Positions 32,704 through 41,913 are shown, counted from the first letter of the stretch. The stretch: 64,000 nucleotides of DNA from Brevundimonas sp. UBA4553 (GCF_002387245.1 NZ_DGLD01000018.1:44378-108377); one strand, 5' to 3'. Translations and numbers: made by a program. The notes: generated by a model not told the origin, from the letters alone.

Positions 32704-33720
32704 ATGAAACGTTCTCTGATGGTGTTCACCGCCATCGCCAGCTTCGCCCTGCCCGCGCTCGCCCCTGTGGCCACCCTGGCTCAGGAACGACAGGCGCAGG
32801 CCGAGGATTCGCCGCGCGCCCAGCGTCAGGCCCCGCGCGGCGATCGGGCCGCATCACCACAGCAGCGCCGTGACGAACCCCGCGCGTCCCGGCCTGACCG
32901 CCCGCAAACCCGGCCCGACACGCCGCGCCCTGATCGCCCCCAGCGTCCGGGCGGCGAAGGCCGTCCCGGCGCCGGACAACCGCGTCCTGATCGTCCCGAT
33001 CGCCCAGGTGATCAGGGTCGCCCAGAAACGCCGCGCCCCGAGCGACCGAACCGTCCCGAGCGCCCCAATCGACCGGACCGCCCTGACCGCCCCAATGGTC
33101 AGGGGCCGAACCGACCAGATCAGCCGGACCGGCCCGATCGCCCCGGAACGCCGGATCGGCCGAACCGTCCGGATCGTCCTGATCGCCCCAATCAGCCCAA
33201 CCGTCCTGACCGCCCCGACTGGAATCGGCCAGACCGTCCCGGGTCACAGCAGCCAGGACGTCCGAACCGGCCGGATTGGAACAGGCCCGGCCGTCCGGAT
33301 CAGCCTGGTCGGCCCAATCGCCCCGATCGTCCCAACTGGAACAACGACCGCGACTACCGCGATTTTCACAACCGCTGGAATCGCGATCAGTGGCGGCGCG
33401 ACTGGAACCGCAGCCATCGCAGCGACTGGTGGCGTAACGACAGCCGCTTCCGAGGCTGGAACGGCGTACGCCTCGGCTTCTATTTCGCGCCGGGCTACGG
33501 CTACTACAGCGTGCCGCGCACCTATTGGAACCGCCAGTACTACGTCGGCCAATACCTGCCGGACATCTTCTGGCGCTATCAGGTCAACGACTGGCGGACC
33601 TACGGCCTCGGCTACCCGCCTCCGGGCACTCGCTGGGTCTACGTCGACAACACGATCTATCTGATCGACGAATACGACGGCTACATCATCGAAGTCGTCC
33701 GCGACGCCTGGAACTGGTAG
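32704..33720 (+). CDS. RcnB-family protein with long proline/arginine/aspartate-rich linker
   Basis: A 338-residue paralogue of the preceding protein. Signal peptide (MVFTAIASFALPALAPVATLAQ), then about 180 residues of low-complexity RPDRP/RPNRPDRP-type repeats (about 45-225), and a C-terminal RcnB domain (GVRLGFYFAPGYGYYSVPRTY, YYVGQYLPDIFWRYQ, GTRWVYVDNTIYLIDEYDG). GAGGAAGA precedes the ATG. The linker is probably an extended, charged, wall-spanning region. Its alternating codons also create long open frames on other strands, which are not genes. Confidence 0.82.
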   Translation: MKRSLMVFTAIASFALPALAPVATLAQERQAQAEDSPRAQRQAPRGDRAASPQQRRDEPRASRPDRPQTRPDTPRPDRPQRPGGEGRPGAGQPRPDRPDRPGDQGRPETPRPERPNRPERPNRPDRPDRPNGQGPNRPDQPDRPDRPGTPDRPNRPDRPDRPNQPNRPDRPDWNRPDRPGSQQPGRPNRPDWNRPGRPDQPGRPNRPDRPNWNNDRDYRDFHNRWNRDQWRRDWNRSHRSDWWRNDSRFRGWNGVRLGFYFAPGYGYYSVPRTYWNRQYYVGQYLPDIFWRYQVNDWRTYGLGYPPPGTRWVYVDNTIYLIDEYDGYIIEVVRDAWNW

Positions 33721-33738
33721 TCAGCGCCGGACAAAAGA

Positions 33739-33769
33739 GGCCCCGGAGAGCGATCTCCGGGGCCTTTTT
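33739..33769. terminator. Bidirectional terminator between RcnB-family gene and gatB
   Basis: An 11-bp perfect stem GGCCCCGGAGA/TCTCCGGGGCC with loop GCGA, followed by TTTTT on the plus strand and, read leftwards, by TCTTTTGT. It sits between the two convergent genes. Confidence 0.85.
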
Positions 33770-33797
33770 CTATTGGGCCAGGATGGAGGCCTGAGCC

Positions 33798-35291
33798 TTA
33801 CAGTCCCAGCTTGGCCTTCAGGATGTCGTTGACGGCGGCTGGGTTGGCCTTGCCGCCCGTCGCCTTCATCACCTGACCGACGAACCAGCCGAGAGCCTGA
33901 GGCTTCTCGGCGACCGCCGCCGCCTTGTCCGGGTTGGCGGCGATGATGTCGTCGACCGCCTTCTCGATAGCGCCGGTATCGGTCACCTGCTTCAGGCCGT
34001 GCTTCTCGACTACCTCGGCGGGCGAACCCTCGCCGTTCCAGACGTAGTCGAAGACCTCCTTGGCGATCTTGGACGAAATGACGTTGGTCTCGATCAACTC
34101 GACCAGTTGCGCGACATGCGCCGCCGGCAGCGGGTTCTCGCCGAAGTCCTTGCCGTCCGCAGCCAGGCGCGCAGAGACCTCGTTGGTCACCCAGTTGGAC
34201 ACCAGCTTGGCGTCGCGTCCTTTCGCAGCGGCCTCGAAGTAGTCGGCCTTGGCCTGTTCCGAGATCAGCACCACGGCGTCGTATTGCGACAGACCGTAGT
34301 CAGCCATCAGACGACGGCGCTTCTCGTCCGGCAGTTCCGGCAGATCGGCCTTGATCTCGTCGATCCAGGCCTGTTCGATTTCCAGCGGCAGCAGGTCGGG
34401 GTCGGGGAAATAGCGATAGTCCATCGCCTCTTCCTTCGAACGCATCGAGCGCGTTTCGCCCGCCGTCGGATCGTACAGGCGAGTTTCCTGAGTGATCGAA
34501 CCGCCGTCCTCGAGAATCTCGACCTGGCGGCGCGCCTCGTAGTTGATCGCCTGGCTGATGAAGCGGAAGCTGTTGACGTTCTTGATCTCGCAACGCGTGC
34601 CCAGGAAGCCGAAGTCGCCCGTTTCCTTGAACTTGTCGTAGTTGCCGACGCGGCAGACCGAGACGTTGACGTCGGCGCGCAGGTTGCCCTTCTCCATGTC
34701 GCCGTCGCAGGTGCCCAGGTAGATCAGGATGGTCCGGATCTTCTTGACGTAGGCGACCGCCTGTTCAGGCGAACGGATGTCGGGACGCGAGACGATCTCC
34801 ATCAGCGCCGTGCCGGCCCGGTTCAGGTCGACATAGGACTCGGTCGGCGACAGGTCGTGGATGAGCTTGCCCGCGTCCTGCTCCAGGTGCAGGCGCTCGA
34901 TGCCCACGTTGAAGAAGCTGCCGTCCTCGGCCTCCACCTCGACCACGCCCTCGCCCACGATCGGGTGATACAACTGGCTGATCTGATAGCCGGTCGGCAG
35001 ATCAGGATAGAAGTAGTTCTTGCGGTCGAACTGGCTCTTCAGATTGATCTGCGCCTTCAGGCCCAGACCCGACTTCACCGCCTGCTCGACACAGTGCCTG
35101 TTCAGGGTCGGCAGCATGCCAGGGAATCCGGCGTCGACCAGCGACACCTGCTCGTTCGGACCCGCGCCGAAACCGACAGCAGCGCCCGAGAACAGCTTGG
35201 CGTTCGACGCAACTTGGGCGTGGATTTCCAGCCCCATGACGATTTCCCAGTCGCCGGTGCGACCTTTGATCACTGTTTTGTTCTCAGACAT
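33798..35291 (-). CDS. gatB: Asp-tRNA(Asn)/Glu-tRNA(Gln) amidotransferase subunit B
   Basis: A 497-residue subunit that recognises mischarged tRNA and activates it for transamidation. Signatures are GDWEIVMGLEIHAQVAS, YPDLPTGYQISQLYHPI, HLEQDAGKLIHD and MEIVSRPDIRSPEQA, and the C-terminal YqeY-like tail ends NPAAVNDILKAKLGL. The frame allows ATG 35303 inside the gatA stop region; ATG 35291 (MSENKTVIKG) two bases after the gatA stop is preferred. Order gatC-gatA-gatB, all leftward. Confidence 0.96.
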   Translation of the reverse strand: MSENKTVIKGRTGDWEIVMGLEIHAQVASNAKLFSGAAVGFGAGPNEQVSLVDAGFPGMLPTLNRHCVEQAVKSGLGLKAQINLKSQFDRKNYFYPDLPTGYQISQLYHPIVGEGVVEVEAEDGSFFNVGIERLHLEQDAGKLIHDLSPTESYVDLNRAGTALMEIVSRPDIRSPEQAVAYVKKIRTILIYLGTCDGDMEKGNLRADVNVSVCRVGNYDKFKETGDFGFLGTRCEIKNVNSFRFISQAINYEARRQVEILEDGGSITQETRLYDPTAGETRSMRSKEEAMDYRYFPDPDLLPLEIEQAWIDEIKADLPELPDEKRRRLMADYGLSQYDAVVLISEQAKADYFEAAAKGRDAKLVSNWVTNEVSARLAADGKDFGENPLPAAHVAQLVELIETNVISSKIAKEVFDYVWNGEGSPAEVVEKHGLKQVTDTGAIEKAVDDIIAANPDKAAAVAEKPQALGWFVGQVMKATGGKANPAAVNDILKAKLGL

Positions 35292-35293
35292 GC

Positions 35294-36772
35294 TCACCAC
35301 CACTTGGCCGGTTTGGCGACGAAACCGGCGGAGTCTTCCAGTGCGGCCGCGACCTGGAAGACGGTCGCCTCATCAAGGGCCTTGCCGATGACCTGAAGGC
35401 CCAGCGGCAGACCATCGCTGCTCAGACCCGCGGGCACCGAGATGCCCGGCAGACCGGCCAGGTTGGTCGTCACCGTGAAGACGTCGTTCAGATACATGGT
35501 CAGCGGGTCGATCTGCTTGTCGCCCAGCTTGAACGCCGCCGTCGGGGTCGACGGGGTCAGGATGGCGTCCACCTTGCCCCAGACGTTGTCGAAGTCCTCG
35601 GCGATGCGGCGACGCACCTTCAGCGCCTTGACGTAGTAGGCGTCATAGAAGCCGGCCGACAGCACATAGGTGCCGATGGTCAGGCGACGCTGGACCTCCT
35701 TGCCGAAGCCCTCGGCCCGCGATGCGGCGTAGAGGTCGTCCAGCGACGAGAAGTCTTCGGCGCGGTGACCGAAGCGCATGCCGTCATAGCGTGCCAGATT
35801 CGACGAGGCCTCGGCCGGGGCCACGATATAATAGGCTGGCAGGGCGTACTTGGTGTGCGGCAGGCTGATCTCGACGATCTCACAGCCTGCGGCCTTCAGC
35901 CACTCGACGCCCTGTTGCCACAGCGCCTTGATCTCTTCGGACATGCCGTCGATCAGGTATTCCGCCGGCACGCCGATGCGCAGGCCCTTGACCGACTGGC
36001 CGACCGACTGGGTCCAGTCCGGCGTCGGGATGTCGAGGCTGGTCGAGTCCTTGGCGTCGAACGAGCACATGGACTTCAGCAGGATGGCGGCGTCGGTCAC
36101 CGTCTTGGTGATCGGGCCGGCCTGATCCAGCGACGAGGCGAAGGCCACCATGCCGAAGCGGCTGGCGCGTCCATAGGTGGGCTTGATGCCGACCGTGCCG
36201 GTGAAGGCGGCGGGCTGGCGGATCGAGCCGCCAGTGTCCGAGGCCGTTGCAGCCAGACACATATCAGACGCCACAGCCGAGGCCGAACCGCCCGACGAAC
36301 CGCCCGGCGTCAACGCGGCGTTCGACCCGCTGACCCGCCAGGGGTTTTTCACCGGACCAAAGGCCGAGGTCTCGTTGGCCGAGCCCATGGCGAACTCGTC
36401 CATGTTGAGCTTGCCCAGCATGACCGCGCCTTCGCGCCACAGATTGGCGGTGACGGTGGACTCATAGGGCGGCACGAAGCCGCGCAGCATGTTGGAGCCT
36501 GCGGTTGTCTGCACGCCCTCGGTGCAGAACAGGTCCTTGATGCCCAGCGGCGCGCCTTCCAGGTCGCCGCCCTCGCCCTTGGCCAGTTTGGCGTCAGAAG
36601 CGCGCGCCTGTCCCAGCGCCTTGTCCGCGGTCACTTCGATATAGGCGTTCAGGGTAGGATTCGACGCTTCGATGGTCGTCAGGAAGGCGCGCGTCAGTTC
36701 TTCCGACGAGAAGGTCTTGGCCTTCAGGCCCTCGATGGCGTCCTTGAGGGTAAGCTTGGTCAGATCGCTCAT
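35294..36772 (-). CDS. gatA: Asp-tRNA(Asn)/Glu-tRNA(Gln) amidotransferase subunit A
   Basis: A 492-residue amidase-signature enzyme that releases ammonia from glutamine. The catalytic lysine lies in PLGIKDLFCTEG, and the glycine/serine-rich signature TPGGSSGGSASAVA with SDTGGSIRQPAAFTG supplies the Ser-cisSer pair. Length is normal. It starts three bases after gatC and ends two bases before gatB. The system implies that this organism makes Gln-tRNA and/or Asn-tRNA indirectly. Confidence 0.97.
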   Translation of the reverse strand: MSDLTKLTLKDAIEGLKAKTFSSEELTRAFLTTIEASNPTLNAYIEVTADKALGQARASDAKLAKGEGGDLEGAPLGIKDLFCTEGVQTTAGSNMLRGFVPPYESTVTANLWREGAVMLGKLNMDEFAMGSANETSAFGPVKNPWRVSGSNAALTPGGSSGGSASAVASDMCLAATASDTGGSIRQPAAFTGTVGIKPTYGRASRFGMVAFASSLDQAGPITKTVTDAAILLKSMCSFDAKDSTSLDIPTPDWTQSVGQSVKGLRIGVPAEYLIDGMSEEIKALWQQGVEWLKAAGCEIVEISLPHTKYALPAYYIVAPAEASSNLARYDGMRFGHRAEDFSSLDDLYAASRAEGFGKEVQRRLTIGTYVLSAGFYDAYYVKALKVRRRIAEDFDNVWGKVDAILTPSTPTAAFKLGDKQIDPLTMYLNDVFTVTTNLAGLPGISVPAGLSSDGLPLGLQVIGKALDEATVFQVAAALEDSAGFVAKPAKWW

Positions 36773-36775
36773 GAC

Positions 36776-37063
36776 TTAATCCACGACCTTGGGCACGACG
36801 AAGAAACCGTCGGCCGACTTCGGAGCGTTCGACAGGACTGCGTCCACCTTGGCGCCGTCGGTGACGACGTCGTCACGCAAACGCAGCGGTTGGGCGACGT
36901 TGGAGGTCATCGGCTCGACGCCCTGCACATCGACCTCGTTGAGCTGCTCGATCCAGTTCAGGATGCCGTTCAGCTCCTGGGCCAGCGGCTCCAGGCGGTC
37001 CTCGGGGGTCTTGATGCGGGCGAGGTGGGCGACACGCCTCACCGTCGCGGCGTCGATAGCCAT
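36776..37063 (-). CDS. gatC: Asp-tRNA(Asn)/Glu-tRNA(Gln) amidotransferase subunit C
   Basis: A 95-residue stabilising subunit of GatCAB. It has the family's TVRRVAHLARIK start, LNGILNWIEQLNEVDVQGVEPMT in the middle and an LRDDVVTDG segment. CGGAG lies upstream of ATG 37063. First gene of the gatCAB run; divergent from ruvX across about 120 bp. Confidence 0.93.
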   Translation of the reverse strand: MAIDAATVRRVAHLARIKTPEDRLEPLAQELNGILNWIEQLNEVDVQGVEPMTSNVAQPLRLRDDVVTDGAKVDAVLSNAPKSADGFFVVPKVVD

Positions 37064-37182
37064 GGAAATCTCCGAAAATCATCCAGCCAGGGCGCAAGGG
37101 AGTCGCCCAGACTGACTCCTGTCGTGGGTTAACCGCCCTATGCGGCTTCGACAAGCGTCCCGCATTGCAATATGGGGAGCCC

Positions 37183-37647
37183 GTGCCCGTATTTGACCTG
37201 ACAGACCTGCCCGCCGCCTGCCCGCCCGACACCGCCTGGCTGGGGCTGGATCTGGGCGAGAACACCATCGGCGTGGCGGTGTCCGACACCAGCCGCATGA
37301 TCGCCAGTCCGCTGCAGCTGATCCGCAAGACGAAATTCACCCAGGACGCGGAGCAGCTGATCAAGCTGATGAACGGCCGCAACGTCTCGGCTCTGGTCAT
37401 CGGCCTGCCGCTGAACATGGACGGGACCGAGGGTCCGCGCGCCCAGTCCTGCCGCGCCTTCGCACGCAATCTGGAGCGCATCCGCCCCGTCAATGTCGCG
37501 TTCCAGGACGAGCGCCTGTCGACCACGGCGGTCGAACGCTTTCTGATCGACGAGCTGGACCTGACACGCAAGCGTCGCGCCGACGTGGTGGACCGCACCG
37601 CCGCCGCCTGGATTCTGCAGGGCGCGCTGGACCGTCTGCGCGCCTGA
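37183..37647 (+). CDS. ruvX: Holliday junction resolvase-like RuvX (YqgF)
   Basis: About 154 residues with an RNase H-like fold used in pre-16S rRNA processing. Visible motifs: WLGLDLGENTIGVAVSD (first acidic site), LVIGLPLNMDGTEGPRAQ, FQDERLSTTAVERFL and VVDRTAAAWILQ. The start is uncertain: GTG 37183 is three bases from a GGGGAG site, and TTG 37165 is also in frame. It lies upstream of pyrB on the same strand. Confidence 0.9.
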   Translation: MPVFDLTDLPAACPPDTAWLGLDLGENTIGVAVSDTSRMIASPLQLIRKTKFTQDAEQLIKLMNGRNVSALVIGLPLNMDGTEGPRAQSCRAFARNLERIRPVNVAFQDERLSTTAVERFLIDELDLTRKRRADVVDRTAAAWILQGALDRLRA

Positions 37648-37687
37648 CCTTCCCCTCGTCGAGAGTCGGGCTTATAGCGGCGTCTCG

Positions 37688-38671
37688 ATGACCCATGCCG
37701 CTTCCGTCACCGAAACCATCGAGGAACGGCTGCTGCCGTTTCCCCGCGATCACTTCCTCGCCGCTGGCGATCTGAATCCACCCGCTGCCCTGGCGCTGCT
37801 GGATCTCGCCGACGCCTTTGTCGATTTCAATCGACAGTCGGCCAAGGGCGTCGATCTGATGCGCGGCCAGACGGTGGTGAACCTGTTCTTCGAGAATTCG
37901 ACCCGCACCAGTTCGTCGTTCGAGATCGCCGCCAAGCGACTGGGCGCCGACGTGGTGACCATGCCGGTCTCGGCCTCATCGGTCGCCAAGGGCGAGACCC
38001 TGATCGACACCGCGGTGACGCTGAACGCGATGAAGCCGGAAATCCTGGTAGTGCGTCATGCCTCGTCGGGTGCCGTGGACCTGCTCTCTCAAAAGGTCGG
38101 CTGCGCGGTCGTCAACGCCGGCGACGGTCGCCATGAACACCCGACGCAAGCCCTCCTCGACCTGCTCAGCCTTCGCCGCGCCTTTGGCGACGTCGGCGGT
38201 CTGACGATCGCTATCTGCGGCGACATCGCCCACAGCCGCGTGGCCCGCTCCAACGTGGCCCTGTTGTCGATGATGGGCGCGCGGGTGCGCCTGATCGGCC
38301 CGCCGACCCTGGTGCCCGGCGACGCCGACCGATGGGGCTGCGAGGTCTTCCACGACATGAAGGAGGGCTTGGCCGGCTGCGACGTGGTCATGATGCTGCG
38401 CCTTCAGCTGGAACGCATGACCGGCGCCCTGATCCCCTCGACCCGCGAGTATTTCCGCTTCTGGGGTCTGGACCGCGAGAAGCTGGCCTGGGCCGCGCCC
38501 AACGCCAAGGTCATGCACCCTGGCCCGATGAACCGGGGTGTCGAGATCGATTCTGACGTGGCCGACGACCTCGGCGTCTCCCTTATTCAGGACCAGGTCG
38601 AGATGGGCGTCGCCGCCCGCATGGCCGTCTTGGCCGCCCTCGCCCACCGCCGCGCCGGAGCCGCCGCATGA
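37688..38671 (+). CDS. pyrB: Aspartate carbamoyltransferase catalytic chain
   Basis: A 327-residue enzyme of pyrimidine synthesis. The carbamoyl-phosphate loop is FFENSTRTSSSFE, and GDGRHEHPTQALLDL and HPGPMNRGVEID are the other standard motifs. No pyrI regulatory-subunit gene is adjacent. It overlaps the downstream pyrC' by four bases (ATGA), an arrangement typical of ATCases that need an inactive dihydroorotase-like partner. No ribosome-binding site is obvious at ATG 37688. Confidence 0.96.
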   Translation: MTHAASVTETIEERLLPFPRDHFLAAGDLNPPAALALLDLADAFVDFNRQSAKGVDLMRGQTVVNLFFENSTRTSSSFEIAAKRLGADVVTMPVSASSVAKGETLIDTAVTLNAMKPEILVVRHASSGAVDLLSQKVGCAVVNAGDGRHEHPTQALLDLLSLRRAFGDVGGLTIAICGDIAHSRVARSNVALLSMMGARVRLIGPPTLVPGDADRWGCEVFHDMKEGLAGCDVVMMLRLQLERMTGALIPSTREYFRFWGLDREKLAWAAPNAKVMHPGPMNRGVEIDSDVADDLGVSLIQDQVEMGVAARMAVLAALAHRRAGAAA

Positions 38672-39966
38672 CCGCCGCTCCGAACACGCTCGCGATTATC
38701 AACGCCCGTCTGCTCGATCCCGCCAGCGACTACGACGGCCCCGGCGCTCTCCTGATCAACGACGGGCGCATCGTCGAGGTCGTCCATGGTCAGGCGACTC
38801 AGCATCCCGAGGGCGTGACCGTCATCGACGCCCAGAGCCGCTGCCTCGCCCCCGGCCTGATCGATATTCGGGTCAAGACCGGCGAGCCCGGCAATGAACC
38901 CAAGGAAACCCTGAAGTCGGCCAGCCTGTCGGCGGCGGCGGGCGGCGTCACCACCATCGTGGTCCAGCCCGACACCGACCCGGCCATCGACGACCCGGCC
39001 CTGATCGATCACATCCAGCGGCGCGGCGCGGCGCTCGATCTGGTCAACGTCCGGGCGGCGGGCGCGGCGACGCAAGGCCGAGACGGCCAGCGCATGGCCG
39101 AGATCGGCCTGATGCACGAGGCGGGCGCCCTCTATTTCACCGACGGCGACCGGGTCATCGTCAACACGCGCACCCTGCAGCGGGTGATGAGCTACGCCGC
39201 CACCTTCAACGCCCTGATCGCCTGCCGTCCGGCCGAGCCCTGGCTGTCGGAAGGCGCGGTCGCGACCTCTGGCGAACTCGCGACCCGTCTGGGCCTGTCC
39301 GGCGCCCCCGCCATCGCCGAGCGCATCCAGCTGGAACGCGATCTGGCCCTGGTCGAACAGACCGGTGCCCGCTTCCTGGTCGACCAGATCTCCACCGAAG
39401 GCGCTCTTCACACGCTGGCTCGCGCTCGTGCGCGCGGGCTTGAGGTTTCAGCCTCGGTGTCGATCAACCATCTCTGCTTCAACGAGATCGACATCGGCGA
39501 CTACCGGACCTTCTATCGGCTGGACCCGCCGCTGCGCGCCGAGAGCGACCGCCAGGCCCTGGTCGAAGCCGTCCGCGACGGCCTGATCGACGCCATCACT
39601 TCGGCCCACGCCCCTGAACCCGCTGAAAACAAGCGCCGCCCCTTCGCCGAGGCCGAACCCGGCGCCGTGGGTCTGGAGACCCTGCTGCCCGCCGCTCTGA
39701 TGCTGCATCACGAGCATGGGCTGGACCTGCTCGACGTGCTCCGCCCCCTGACCCAAGGGCCTGCCGGTCTGCTGGGTCTGGAAGCGGGCGTTCTAGCTCA
39801 GGGCGCGCCCGCCGATCTCGTCCTGTTCGACGCGGGCGCGCCGATTGTGGTCGACGCGGCCACGCTTCGCTCCAAATCGAAGAATTCGCCCTTTGACGGC
39901 CGCCGCCTGCAAGGGAAGGTCTTGCTCACTGTCGTCGGTGGACGCATCGTCCACGACGCACGCTAA
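38668..39966 (+). CDS. pyrC: Dihydroorotase-like PyrC', probably non-catalytic
   Basis: A 432-residue amidohydrolase of the dihydroorotase family. The metal-binding HxH of active enzymes (normally IDxHVHxREPG) reads IDIRVKTGEPG, so both histidines are gone, and the later DHAPH-type motif reads AHAPEPA. The rest is well preserved (LAPGLIDI, SAAAGGVTTIVVQPDTDPA). This matches the inactive PyrC' that forms a structural complex with PyrB in pseudomonads and relatives. An active dihydroorotase would have to be encoded elsewhere. Confidence 0.88.
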   Translation: MTAAPNTLAIINARLLDPASDYDGPGALLINDGRIVEVVHGQATQHPEGVTVIDAQSRCLAPGLIDIRVKTGEPGNEPKETLKSASLSAAAGGVTTIVVQPDTDPAIDDPALIDHIQRRGAALDLVNVRAAGAATQGRDGQRMAEIGLMHEAGALYFTDGDRVIVNTRTLQRVMSYAATFNALIACRPAEPWLSEGAVATSGELATRLGLSGAPAIAERIQLERDLALVEQTGARFLVDQISTEGALHTLARARARGLEVSASVSINHLCFNEIDIGDYRTFYRLDPPLRAESDRQALVEAVRDGLIDAITSAHAPEPAENKRRPFAEAEPGAVGLETLLPAALMLHHEHGLDLLDVLRPLTQGPAGLLGLEAGVLAQGAPADLVLFDAGAPIVVDAATLRSKSKNSPFDGRRLQGKVLLTVVGGRIVHDAR

Positions 39967-39982
39967 ACGGGAGCGAATCACT

Positions 39983-40618
39983 TTGCAGGATCTGGCCGCA
40001 CCGGCGCTTCTGACGCTCGGGCTTGTCGCGATTGGCGGATACCTGCTCGGTTCGATTCCGTTCGGGGTCGTACTGACCCGCGCCGCAGGCGCCGGGGACG
40101 TGCGCAACATCGGCTCCGGCAATATCGGCGCGACCAACGTCCTGCGGACGGGCCGCAAGGATCTGGCCATCGCCACCCTGATCCTCGACGCCGGCAAGGG
40201 CGCGGTCGCCCTGCTGATCGCCCGCTATTTGTTCGGTGAAGTCGCAGGCGTGATCGCCGGCGGCGCGGCCTTCTTGGGCCACCTCTTCCCCGTCTGGCTG
40301 GGCTTCAAGGGCGGCAAGGGGGTCGCGACCTTCTTTGGCCTGATCCTGGCCGCCTGCTGGCCTCTGGGCCTGATGGCGGCGGCGACCTGGCTGATCGTCG
40401 CCTTCACCCTGCGCTATTCCTCGCTGGCGGCTCTGGTCGCCGCGGCGCTGACGCCGCTCTACGCCCTGCTGCCCCTGCCCGCGCTGGGCCTTCCCGCCCC
40501 TGCAGCCATCCTGATCCTGGCGATCGTCACCGCAGTCCTGATCTACATCCGCCACCATGAGAACATCGGCCGGCTGCTAAAAGGCGCCGAGCCCAGGATC
40601 GGGGCGAAGAAGGCTTGA
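39983..40618 (+). CDS. plsY: Acyl-phosphate:glycerol-3-phosphate acyltransferase PlsY
   Basis: A 211-residue membrane enzyme that makes lysophosphatidate. Motifs: YLLGSIPFGVVLTR, GDVRNIGSGNIGATNVLRTG, LDAGKGAVALLIAR and the glycerol-3-phosphate loop GHLFPVWLGFKGGKGVAT. TTG at 39983 is preceded by GGAG, and the first hydrophobic helix begins soon after; a longer open frame upstream overlaps pyrC' and is rejected. Its stop overlaps the dprA TTG start. Confidence 0.92.
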   Translation: MQDLAAPALLTLGLVAIGGYLLGSIPFGVVLTRAAGAGDVRNIGSGNIGATNVLRTGRKDLAIATLILDAGKGAVALLIARYLFGEVAGVIAGGAAFLGHLFPVWLGFKGGKGVATFFGLILAACWPLGLMAAATWLIVAFTLRYSSLAALVAAALTPLYALLPLPALGLPAPAAILILAIVTAVLIYIRHHENIGRLLKGAEPRIGAKKA

Positions 40619-41700
40619 TCCCTCTGTCCGACGCCGAGCGCTTCGCCCGGCTTCGGCTGGCCCGCACCGACCGTGTCGGTCCCGTGGCCTTTTCCCAACT
40701 GCTGCAACGCTTCGGCTCGGCTGTGCGCGCAATTGAAGCCCTGCCTGATCTGGTCCGTCGCAGCGGGCGTGACGGCTATGCCCTGCCCGCCATCGAACGG
40801 GTTGAGGCCGAGCTGGCGGCGGGCGAGCGCGTAGGCGCGCAACTGATCCTGCTGGGCGACCCCGGCTATCCCGACATGCTGGCCGCTGTCGATCCAGCCC
40901 CGCCGCTGCTGTGGACGCGCGGCGATCCGGCGCTGCTGGCCCGTCCCTGCATCGGCGTAGTCGGCGCCCGAATCGCATCGGCCGGTGGCCAACGCATCGC
41001 GCGCGGCCTGTCGCAGCAGTTGGGCGAGGCCGGCCATGTGGTCGTATCTGGTCTGGCGCGCGGCATCGACGCAGCGGCGCACCAGGGGGCCCTGCCGACC
41101 GGCACCGTCGCGGTTCTCGGCGGCGGCGTGGACGACATCTACCCCTCTGAAAACGCCGACCTCTATCGCCAGATCATCGAACAAGGCTGCGTCGTCTCGG
41201 AAAGCCATGTCGGCGCCCGCGCCCAGGCGCGCGACTTCCCCCGTCGCAATCGCATCATCTCGGGTCTTTCGCGCGGGGTGATCGTGGTCGAGGCCGAGAT
41301 CCGTTCAGGCTCCCTGATCACCGCCCGCCTGGCCAATGAACAGGGCCGCGACGTCTTCGCCGTCCCGGGCTCTCCGCTGGACCCCCGCTCCAAAGGCCCC
41401 AACGAGTTGCTCCGCCAGGGCGCCATCCTGTGCGAGGGGCTGGAGGACGTCGAACGCGCCTTCACCACCCTGCGGACCCTTCGCGAGCCGCCGGGCGCCT
41501 CCGCGTTCGATGGCGCCCCTGAGGAATTGGATGAGGCGCTGCTTGAACAGGTGGCGGCGCTTCTGTCTCCCACCCCGACGCCGCGCGACGAGTTGGCCCG
41601 AGCCTTGGACCTGCCGATAGGCGTCGTGGCCGCCGCTCTGTTGGAACTGAGCCTTGTCGGACGCGCCAGCCTATTGTCCGGCGGCCTGGCCTCCGCCTGA
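40615..41700 (+). CDS. dprA: DNA-processing protein DprA
   Basis: A 361-residue RecA loader for incoming single-stranded DNA in transformation. The Rossmann-like core has GVVGARIASAGGQRIARGL, VVSGLARGIDAAAHQGAL, AVLGGGVDDIYPSENADL, PRRNRIISGLSRGVIVVEA and NEQGRDVFAVPGS. A small C-terminal winged helix follows (LLSPTPTPRDELARALDLP). TTG 40615 overlaps the plsY stop. The end is antisense to a small leftward gene by about 30 bases. Confidence 0.95.
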   Translation: MIPLSDAERFARLRLARTDRVGPVAFSQLLQRFGSAVRAIEALPDLVRRSGRDGYALPAIERVEAELAAGERVGAQLILLGDPGYPDMLAAVDPAPPLLWTRGDPALLARPCIGVVGARIASAGGQRIARGLSQQLGEAGHVVVSGLARGIDAAAHQGALPTGTVAVLGGGVDDIYPSENADLYRQIIEQGCVVSESHVGARAQARDFPRRNRIISGLSRGVIVVEAEIRSGSLITARLANEQGRDVFAVPGSPLDPRSKGPNELLRQGAILCEGLEDVERAFTTLRTLREPPGASAFDGAPEELDEALLEQVAALLSPTPTPRDELARALDLPIGVVAAALLELSLVGRASLLSGGLASA

Positions 41701-41913
41701 GCGAGTCGTTGGTGTCTCCTGTCGCGCCTGATCTGCGGCCGCTTCCAAAGCCGAAGCCAGGCTCTCGTCACCGTCCCAGCGTGCCATCCTGGCCAGCTCT
41801 ACAGCCATGGCCGCGACATACTCCCGCACGGGATAGTCGGCCAGGTTCGTCGGCGTCGGCTGGTGGGCCTGCCTTCCAGACTTAAGTTCGTGCCGCCCTG
41901 CTGCTTCCGCCAC
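41671..41913 (-). CDS. Small conserved-looking protein of unknown function
   Basis: About 80 residues if started at GTG 41913 (an ATG further out, at 42003, would add a cysteine-rich N-terminus that looks non-coding). The middle is an amphipathic helix region (DYPVREYVAAMAVELARMARW, GDESLASALEAAADQARQ). No family is recognised. It is convergent with dprA and divergent from topA. Confidence 0.4.
   Translation of the reverse strand: MAEAAGRHELKSGRQAHQPTPTNLADYPVREYVAAMAVELARMARWDGDESLASALEAAADQARQETPTTRSGGGQAAGQ

Noticed and set aside
32880..33350. CRISPR-like or tandem DNA repeat array
   Set aside because: The periodicity is codon-level repetition encoding RPDRP-type peptide repeats within an intact secreted protein; there are no unique spacers.
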